64,000 bases of DNA. It comes from Eubacterium sp. AF22-8LB. GTDB taxonomy: Bacteria > Bacillota_I > Bacilli_A > Erysipelotrichales > Erysipelotrichaceae. The number at the start of each line of letters is the position of its first letter. The first letter of the stretch is position 1. Below the pieces are notes generated by a model. It saw only the letters and a list, made by a program, of their open reading frames with translations, was not told where the DNA came from and made no database searches. Shown here piece by piece: positions 58,088 to 64,000 of this stretch. The stretch spans positions 1 to 64,000 of the forward strand of contig NZ_QRVI01000009.1 in the NCBI RefSeq assembly GCF_003458715.1, given 5' to 3'. Position numbers and translations under genes: made by a program.

Positions 58088-59308
58088 ATGTATAAAGAAA
58101 AACTTAAAGAGTCATTTAGAGTATATGACGAAATTGTATTGAAGTGTTTTTGTGGAATATTTATAGGTGCGATTGTCGCAATTTGTGAAGTGATTTTTGG
58201 AAAAGGCTTAGAATGGATTTTAAATTTTAGAGAGCACATGGGATGTATCATGCTCATAGGACTTCCTTTTGCGGGACTTGCCATAGTGTTTTTATTTGAT
58301 CACTGGGGTAAAATTTCAAGAAAAGGAATGGGTCTTGTCTTTGAAGTGGATCAAGGCAAAAGTGACTGGATTCCACTTCGTATGGCACCATTTATGGTTG
58401 CATCCACATGGATTACACACTTCTTTGGAGGTAGTGCCGGTAGAGAAGGTGTCGCTATGCAGATTGGTGCTACTGTTTCACACTATTTTGGAAAGTATTT
58501 TCGTTTTAAAAATAGTTCTGTAATATTTATGGTGGCAGGTATGGCAGCTGGTTTTGCAGGGCTATTTGGGACACCGATTACAGCTATATTTTTTGCGTTG
58601 GAAGTATTGGTAGCTGGAACTTTAAAATATCGTGCAATGTCTTGTGCTATTCCAGCAAGCTTTACAGCGGCATATGTTTCTGGGTTATTTGGCTTACATA
58701 AAAGCACTTTTGAAATTGGTGCTCTGTATATAATGGATACAGAATTATCGATTAAACTATTGGTGCTTGGTATCTTATTTGGATTAATTGGTGGATTGTT
58801 TGCGTATGTTTTAAAGCATACGAAAGCTTTTGTGACAAACAAAATCACAAATCCATATAAACGTATTTTTATGATGGGTATCGTTGTAGCGATTTTATTG
58901 TTTGTATTTGGACGATGTCGTTATTCTGGTGTGGGTGAAAATTTAATTGTTGGATCTTTTACATCTGAAAGAATATATGGATATGATTGGATTTTAAAGT
59001 TTGTGTTAACTATTTTAACGCTATCTGCAGGCTTTCAAGGTGGGGAGGTTACACCCTTATTTGCGATTGGATCCTCACTTGGGGTTATAATTGCGCCTGT
59101 ATTTGGACTTGATCCATTATTTGTTGCTGCTTTGGGGTATGCGAGTGTATTTGGAGCTGCAACAAATACGTTTTTAGCTCCTATTGCGATTGGCATGGAG
59201 GTGTTTGGATATCAATATTTTCCATTCTTCTTTATTGTATGTGCAGTGTCATACATTATGAATCAAAATGAATCGATTTATGCTTTACAAAGACAAGTCA
59301 GAGAATGA
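58088..59308 (+). CDS. ClC-family anion transporter, possibly fluoride type
   Basis: A 406-residue ClC membrane protein. The glutamate-gate motif reads GGSAGREGVAMQIG (about residues 117-130), and a later loop is GFQGGEVTPLF. GREGV instead of GREGP, and a methionine-bearing IPLRMAP segment upstream, recall the CLC-F fluoride/proton antiporters. This is a resemblance from memory, not a test. No fluoride riboswitch is seen upstream. No Shine-Dalgarno sequence precedes the ATG, and the promoter suggests a leaderless mRNA. Confidence 0.83.
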   Translation: MYKEKLKESFRVYDEIVLKCFCGIFIGAIVAICEVIFGKGLEWILNFREHMGCIMLIGLPFAGLAIVFLFDHWGKISRKGMGLVFEVDQGKSDWIPLRMAPFMVASTWITHFFGGSAGREGVAMQIGATVSHYFGKYFRFKNSSVIFMVAGMAAGFAGLFGTPITAIFFALEVLVAGTLKYRAMSCAIPASFTAAYVSGLFGLHKSTFEIGALYIMDTELSIKLLVLGILFGLIGGLFAYVLKHTKAFVTNKITNPYKRIFMMGIVVAILLFVFGRCRYSGVGENLIVGSFTSERIYGYDWILKFVLTILTLSAGFQGGEVTPLFAIGSSLGVIIAPVFGLDPLFVAALGYASVFGAATNTFLAPIAIGMEVFGYQYFPFFFIVCAVSYIMNQNESIYALQRQVRE

Positions 59309-59320
59309 TTGTCTTTTTTT
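59291..59320 (+). terminator. terminator after clc
   Basis: Stem AGACAA / TTGTCT with a 12-nt loop followed by T residues, overlapping the last clc codons. Confidence 0.65.
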
Positions 59321-59379
59321 ATACAGTTTTGAAAACGCATACAAATATTGGGAAATAAGTAGATTTTTATTCAAAAAGT

Positions 59380-59387
59380 GCTATACT
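59380..59387 (+). promoter_or_regulatory. -10 element of the glycogen operon
   Basis: GCTATACT, with TGn before TATACT (59382-59387), looks like an extended -10 element about 35 bp before the glgC ATG. No clear -35 box was seen. Confidence 0.45.
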
Positions 59388-59422
59388 TTAGTTATATAAA
59401 GAGTATTATTAGGAGGATGATT

Positions 59423-60562
59423 ATGAAACAGAATAATATGCTCGCCATGATTTTAGCGGGGGGCCGTGGAACACGTCTTTTAGAGCTAACTAAAAAGAAT
59501 GCGAAACCGGCTGTTTATTTCGGAGGAAAATATCGTATTATCGATTTCCCGCTAAGTAACTGTGCGAATTCAGATATCAATGTTGTAGGTGTTTTAACAC
59601 AGTATGAATCTGTAGAATTAAATGCGTATGCTGGTGCTGGACAAAGATGGGGATTAGATGCACGTGGAAGTGGTGTTTATGTATTGCCACCTCGTGAAAA
59701 AGATGGAACTAAATTTGATGTTTATCAAGGAACAGCTGATGCCATTACACAAAACATTGACTTTATTGACAAATTTGATCCTGAATACGTTTTAATTCTT
59801 TCAGGTGACCACATCTATAAGATGGATTATGCTGACATGCTATCTTGCCATAAAGCGAACAATGCAGATTGTACAATTGCAGTACTTCCAGTTCCTATGA
59901 AGGAAGCAAGTCGTTTTGGTATTATGAATACTGACGAAGAAGGAAGAATCGTTGAATTTGAGGAAAAACCAGAACATCCAAAGAGCAACTTAGCTAGTAT
60001 GGGTATCTATATCTTTAACTGGAAACAATTGCGTAAAGAATTGATTTCAGATATGACTGCAGAAGGTAGTCACCATGACTTTGGTAAAGATATCATTCCT
60101 AATTTCTTAAATGCAGATAAACGTTTATATGCATATAAATTTGAAGGCTATTGGAAAGATGTTGGAACAATCGATTCATTGTGGGAAGCTAATATGGACT
60201 TGTTGAACAAAAATAACGAGTTGAAGTTAGATGATCCAAATTGGAAGATTTATACAGAAGATATTCCTACTTTGCCACACTATGTAGGTCCAACTGGAAA
60301 GGCTGAACACTGCTACATCAACCAAGGTGCAATCATCCGTGGTGAAGCAGTAGATTCAGTATTATTCAATAATGTTGAAATTGATGAAGATGCATATGTA
60401 TCTCAAGCCGTATTAATGCCGAATGTTAAGGTTGGTAAAGGTGCAAAAGTCTATCGTGCTATCGTAGCAGATGGTGTGAAGATTGATGATGGTGCTGTTG
60501 TTGGTAGTCTAGACAGTGATGAAATCGTATTGGTTTCTAAGAGAGTAAAGAAGGGTGAATAA
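59423..60562 (+). CDS. glgC: glucose-1-phosphate adenylyltransferase
   Basis: A 379-residue enzyme making ADP-glucose, the committed step of glycogen synthesis. The nucleotidyl-transfer motif is [13 protein letters not shown] (about residues 10-22). The substrate region [11 protein letters not shown] and a C-terminal left-handed beta-helix follow. The ATG at 59423 follows AGGAGG; the longer reading includes the promoter. It is 2 nt upstream of glgD, with which Firmicute GlgC forms a complex. Confidence 0.96.
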   Translation: MKQNNMLAMILAGGRGTRLLELTKKNAKPAVYFGGKYRIIDFPLSNCANSDINVVGVLTQYESVELNAYAGAGQRWGLDARGSGVYVLPPREKDGTKFDVYQGTADAITQNIDFIDKFDPEYVLILSGDHIYKMDYADMLSCHKANNADCTIAVLPVPMKEASRFGIMNTDEEGRIVEFEEKPEHPKSNLASMGIYIFNWKQLRKELISDMTAEGSHHDFGKDIIPNFLNADKRLYAYKFEGYWKDVGTIDSLWEANMDLLNKNNELKLDDPNWKIYTEDIPTLPHYVGPTGKAEHCYINQGAIIRGEAVDSVLFNNVEIDEDAYVSQAVLMPNVKVGKGAKVYRAIVADGVKIDDGAVVGSLDSDEIVLVSKRVKKGE

Positions 60563-60564
60563 TT

Positions 60565-61680
60565 ATGTGTAACGCTTTAGGAATAATTACTTACAATGAT
60601 TCTTCTGTATATGTAGAAGGTATGCAAAAATATCGTCCAATTGCTGGGTTCAGCTTTTTAGGACGTTATCGCTTAGTTGACTTTGCGATTTCAAATATGT
60701 CAAATTCAGGGATTGATGATATTCAAATTTATGTAAATGGAAATCCTCGTTCTTTGATTGACCATGTAGGTACTGGTCGTCACTATAATATCAACTCTAA
60801 ACATGGACACTTGTCTTTAGTTCCTGTTTATACAGATGGAGCATCTTCACGTTTTACTACTGATATTTCTTGCTATGCAGAAAATATTCATGCAGTCATG
60901 GAAAATCACAATGACTATGTTGTGATTGCTCCTGTAAACATGCTTTATAAAGGAAATTATGAAGAATTGTTAAAACAACACATCGAAAGTGGTGCAGAAG
61001 TTTCAGTTTTATACCAGCATGTAGATAACGCAAAAGAGAATTACATTGGATGTGATGTACTACAAATGAATAAACAACGAGGTGTATTGAGTATTGATCA
61101 AAACTTAGGCAACTATAAATCTAGATATTTATCTTTACAAACTTACATCATGTCAAAAGAAATCTTTAAAGATTTAGTTGAAGAAGCTCAAGAAACTAGC
61201 TCAATGTATTGGTTTAAAGATATCTTAAATGATAAATGTGTAGACATGGATATTCGAGGATTGAACTATCGTGGACACATTTATGTTATCAATGATTTAA
61301 AATCATATTATGAAAGTAATATGCAATTCTTAACAGAAGAAAAAATGAAAGATATTGCTGATCCAGAATGGCCTGTATATACTCGTACAAGTGATTCAGC
61401 TCCAGCTATTTACTTGAATGGTGGTACAGCTACTGGATCATTGATTTCAAATGGTTGTGAAATTGATGGTGTAGTCAAGAATTCAATTGTTGGTCGTTCT
61501 TGCAAGATTGGAAAGAATGCTGTGATTGAAAATTGTATCATTATGCCAGATGTAATAGTTGGCGATAATGCACACTTGAAAAATGTGATTGTTGATAAAC
61601 ATTCAAGAATTATGAAGAAAAAAGAATTAGCAGGGTTAGAAGAACAACCTTTGTATATCGGTAGAAGGGAGAACGTTTAA
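60565..61680 (+). CDS. glgD: glucose-1-phosphate adenylyltransferase subunit GlgD
   Basis: A 371-residue GlgC paralogue. The fold is kept (RPIAGFSFLGRYRLVDFAISNMSNSG and the C-terminal beta-helix NGCEIDGVVKNSIVG). The glycine-rich catalytic loop GGRGTR is absent: the protein opens MCNALGIITYND. It is therefore a regulatory, non-catalytic subunit that stimulates GlgC. Its stop overlaps the glgA start (TAATG). Confidence 0.95.
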   Translation: MCNALGIITYNDSSVYVEGMQKYRPIAGFSFLGRYRLVDFAISNMSNSGIDDIQIYVNGNPRSLIDHVGTGRHYNINSKHGHLSLVPVYTDGASSRFTTDISCYAENIHAVMENHNDYVVIAPVNMLYKGNYEELLKQHIESGAEVSVLYQHVDNAKENYIGCDVLQMNKQRGVLSIDQNLGNYKSRYLSLQTYIMSKEIFKDLVEEAQETSSMYWFKDILNDKCVDMDIRGLNYRGHIYVINDLKSYYESNMQFLTEEKMKDIADPEWPVYTRTSDSAPAIYLNGGTATGSLISNGCEIDGVVKNSIVGRSCKIGKNAVIENCIIMPDVIVGDNAHLKNVIVDKHSRIMKKKELAGLEEQPLYIGRRENV

Positions 61681-63119
61681 TGGCATCAATTTTGATGGTT
61701 GCTGGGGAAGGACTTCCATTTATAAAAACAGGTGGACTTGCGGATGTAATTGGATCTTTGCCAAAGGCACTTACAGAAAGAGGACATGAAGTAAAGGTTG
61801 TTATGCCTTTATACAAAAAGATTAGTGATAAATACTATAATGAACTTCACTTTGATTGTGAGTATTCTGTTTCAATCAATTATCATGAAGTTCCTGTACG
61901 TGTATTTTCAAAGGTGGTAGACGATGTATGTTTCTTCTTCATCCAACATCAAGGTTATTTTGAAAGAGATTCATTATACGGTTACCAGGATGATGGAGAG
62001 CGTTTTGGTTATTTCCAAAAGGCTGTTATTGAAATGTTGAACCAGTTGAATTACTGGCCAAACATCATCCATTGTCACGATTGGCATACAGGTATGATTC
62101 CTTGTATGGTTAAAGAAACACATGATGCAGATCCAAGATATCGTGCGATTCGCTTTGTGTATACAATTCATAACATGGCTTATCAAGGAAACTTTGGACC
62201 TGAAATGCTAGATAGTTGTCTAGGCTTACCATACTACTTATTAGATAATGGTAATGTACGCTTTGATGGTGGTATTTCATTTATGAAATCAGGTATTTTG
62301 TATGCTGATAAAGTCACAACTGTATCGCCAACATATGCACAAGAAATTTTATCGCCTCAATATGGTGAACATTTAGAAGCTGTATTGAATATGCGTAAAT
62401 ATGATTTGTGGGGTATTGTAAATGGTATTGATATTCAATTATGGAATCCTAGTACAGACCCTGAAATTCCTTATCACTTTGATAAGGTAAATATTGCAGT
62501 TCAAAAGAAGAAGGCTAAAATGGCTCTTCAAGAAGAATTGGGATTAGAGAAGAATCCAGATGTTATGATGGTTGGTGTTGTATCACGTTTAACTTGGCAA
62601 AAAGGATTCTATTTGTTGATGGAACAATTAGATGCATTATGTGCAGCTCCTATCCAGTTAGTTATTTTGGGTAGTGGTGAAAGTCAGATTGAAAACAAAT
62701 TCCGTGAATTAGAAGATGGAAATAAAGGCAAGATTTGCTTCTATTATGGTTATAATGAAAGCTTGGCACATCGTATTTATGCAGCAAGTGATTTATTCTT
62801 GATGCCTAGTCTATTTGAACCATGTGGTATTTCACAATTGTGTTCAATGCGTTATGGCACTTTACCTCTTGTTCGTGAAACGGGTGGTTTAAAGGATACT
62901 GTAGATGCATACAACGAATATGAAAAATCTGGAAATGGATTTAGTTTTGAAAATTATGATTCAAACGAATTGATCCATACATTGTATTATGCATGTGACG
63001 TTTATTATAATCGTAAGGAAGATTGGGAAATGTTACAAAGAAATGCATTAAATACAGATGTGTCATGGCAACAAAGTGCAAAAACATACTCATTGTTGTA
63101 TGACGAATTAGTGGACTAA
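61680..63119 (+). CDS. glgA: glycogen synthase (ADP-glucose)
   Basis: A 479-residue GT5 enzyme extending alpha-1,4-glucan from ADP-glucose. The N-terminal ADP-glucose site is FIKTGGLADVIGSLPKAL (about residues 14-31). VSRLTWQKGF and the C-terminal FEPCGISQLCSMRYGTLPLVRETGGL are family-specific. It overlaps glgD and the next gene by 1 nt each. Branching enzyme and phosphorylase genes are not in the window. Confidence 0.96.
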   Translation: MASILMVAGEGLPFIKTGGLADVIGSLPKALTERGHEVKVVMPLYKKISDKYYNELHFDCEYSVSINYHEVPVRVFSKVVDDVCFFFIQHQGYFERDSLYGYQDDGERFGYFQKAVIEMLNQLNYWPNIIHCHDWHTGMIPCMVKETHDADPRYRAIRFVYTIHNMAYQGNFGPEMLDSCLGLPYYLLDNGNVRFDGGISFMKSGILYADKVTTVSPTYAQEILSPQYGEHLEAVLNMRKYDLWGIVNGIDIQLWNPSTDPEIPYHFDKVNIAVQKKKAKMALQEELGLEKNPDVMMVGVVSRLTWQKGFYLLMEQLDALCAAPIQLVILGSGESQIENKFRELEDGNKGKICFYYGYNESLAHRIYAASDLFLMPSLFEPCGISQLCSMRYGTLPLVRETGGLKDTVDAYNEYEKSGNGFSFENYDSNELIHTLYYACDVYYNRKEDWEMLQRNALNTDVSWQQSAKTYSLLYDELVD

Positions 63120-63544
63120 TGAGAGTTCTTGTTAGTGCATGTTTATTAGGGTATAACTGTAAGTATAATGGTAAAAACAATTTAAATTCAAAAATTGTTG
63201 AGCTTTTAAAAACTCATGAAGTAATTCCAGTATGTCCAGAAATGTTTGGAGGACTTTCTTGTCCTCGCATTCCTTGCGAAAAAGTAGGAGATAGAATTCT
63301 GGACAAAGAAGGAAATGATTGTACAAAACAGTTTATCAAAGGAGCTGAAGAGGCTCTTAATATAGCGAAGGAAAAACAAGTAGACTTTGCCATCTTGCAA
63401 AAAAGATCTCCTAGTTGTGGAAACTCTGTAATTTATGATGGGACTTTTAAAGGGAATCTCATAGCTGGAAATGGTGTATTTGCGCAAAAGTTACAAAGTT
63501 TAAATATTCCAATTATGGAAGCGGAATCAGAAAAATTCGTTTAG
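63119..63544 (+). CDS. DUF523 family protein
   Basis: A 141-residue DUF523 protein of unknown function. The family pattern is visible: VSACLLGYNCKYNGKNN, VCPEMFGGLSCPR and KRSPSCGNSVIYDG, with several conserved cysteines that might bind a metal or cluster. The overlap with glgA (TAATG) shows it is translated with the glycogen genes, but no link to glycogen is established. Confidence 0.88.
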   Translation: MRVLVSACLLGYNCKYNGKNNLNSKIVELLKTHEVIPVCPEMFGGLSCPRIPCEKVGDRILDKEGNDCTKQFIKGAEEALNIAKEKQVDFAILQKRSPSCGNSVIYDGTFKGNLIAGNGVFAQKLQSLNIPIMEAESEKFV

Positions 63545-63605
63545 GTATTGTTTTCTTTCGTAAAATGTCATAAAATACATTTAGATTTGATTTAGGAGGA
63601 TAATT

Positions 63606-63872
63606 ATGAAACAAGTAACTGTAACTGTAGTAGATCCAGTAGGTCTTCACGCACGTCCAGCAACTGTAGCTGTTAACGCTGCTAGTAAATTTAAGAGTGA
63701 AATCAATGTAGCTTTCAAAGGACGCGAAGTAAACATGAAATCTATCATGGGAGTTATGTCTTTAGGAATTCCTACACAGTCAGAAATCACAATTAGCTGC
63801 TCAGGCGAAGATGAAGATGCTGCTGTAGCTGCAATCGAAGAAGTATTGCGTGCTCAAAAGATCATCGCTTAA
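63606..63872 (+). CDS. ptsH: phosphocarrier protein HPr
   Basis: An 88-residue PTS carrier. The active histidine is His15 in VGLHARPA. Ser46 in MKSIMGVMSLGI is the HPr kinase site used for carbon catabolite control in Firmicutes. AGGAGG precedes the ATG at proper spacing. Enzyme I does not follow directly: a terminator and a different gene come next, so ptsH is transcribed alone. Confidence 0.97.
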   Translation: MKQVTVTVVDPVGLHARPATVAVNAASKFKSEINVAFKGREVNMKSIMGVMSLGIPTQSEITISCSGEDEDAAVAAIEEVLRAQKIIA

Positions 63873-63875
63873 TTT

Positions 63876-63905
63876 AAAAGTCTCATAGTGATATGAGACT
63901 TTTTT
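63876..63905 (+). terminator. terminator after ptsH
   Basis: Stem AAAAGTCTCATA / TATGAGACTTTT with a 4-nt loop and a T-run. Confidence 0.88.
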
Positions 63906-63936
63906 GTTTTTAGAGAATTTAGAAGGAGAATGAATA

Positions 63937-64000
63937 ATGTCTATTGTTGAAGAAAGATATTCTAAATGGTTAAATCATGAAAATTTAGCCCCTCAATATA
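63937..64000 (+). CDS. start of a probable phospho-sugar mutase (partial)
   Basis: The first 21 codons only, cut by the window edge: MSIVEERYSKWLNHENLAPQY. An opening with a YxKWL motif is typical of phosphoglucomutase/phosphomannomutase proteins, and the place next to glycogen genes fits glucose-1-phosphate supply. AGAAGGAG lies upstream. The assignment rests on a short peptide. Confidence 0.5.
   Translation, partial: MSIVEERYSKWLNHENLAPQY

Overview
The window is a low-GC Gram-positive (Bacillota) chromosome segment spanning the replication origin. The gene content (rpmH-rnpA-yidC-jag, dnaA-dnaN-yaaA-recF-gyrB-gyrA, SRP RNA-tadA-dnaX-recR), T-box leaders, strong AGGAGG ribosome-binding sites, an RNA polymerase delta subunit, an orphan [FeFe] hydrogenase and glgC/glgD glycogen synthesis suggest an anaerobic gut-type Firmicute, most likely of the Erysipelotrichia. 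The species assignment is inference.

Left arm (1-20.3 kb, all genes on the minus strand): a YkvI-type transporter behind a T-box whose specifier reads as isoleucine; a polyol-phosphate (teichoic-acid-like) polymer cluster, made of ABC exporter tagG/tagH, tagD and three CDP-glycerol glycerophosphotransferase-domain proteins, one fused to a GT2 glycosyltransferase; rpoE, argS and a DUF1934 gene; an HD phosphohydrolase; mutT, rqcP, mfd and pth; then jag, yidC, rnpA and rpmH, and a FemABX enzyme. oriC lies between the FemABX gene and dnaA (about 20.4-20.77 kb), with a second group of DnaA boxes between dnaA and dnaN.

Right arm (20.8-47 kb, mostly plus strand): the dnaA-gyrA replication block; a decayed HTH/membrane regulator; serS behind a serine T-box; SRP RNA; tadA; dnaX, which contains a perfect 16-bp parS palindrome; and recR. 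About 680 bp of AT-rich non-coding DNA follows, carrying a cluster of the palindrome TCATATGA, next to a gene for a small HTH/coiled-coil protein. Then come a CYTH protein, NAD kinase, a RodA-type SEDS protein and a run of mutS-mutL-miaA-tcdA-lipid kinase-CNNM/CorC transporter.

At 47.05-48.97 kb an ISL3-type insertion sequence sits between the transporter gene and its terminator, followed by a YitT pseudogene. The rest holds nadE, a monomeric [FeFe] hydrogenase, a HAD phosphatase, two RluA-type pseudouridine synthases, a CPA2 antiporter, a short prepilin-peptidase-like protein, superoxide reductase, a ClC-family transporter, a glycogen operon (glgC-glgD-glgA), a DUF523 gene, HPr and the start of a probable phospho-sugar mutase.

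Gene direction flips at oriC, so most genes are co-oriented with replication. The best candidates for something undescribed are the TCATATGA array with its HTH/coiled-coil neighbour, lying within 2 kb of parS, and the isoleucine-type T-box in front of the YkvI-family transporter. No CRISPR array, tRNA, rRNA or prophage was seen.
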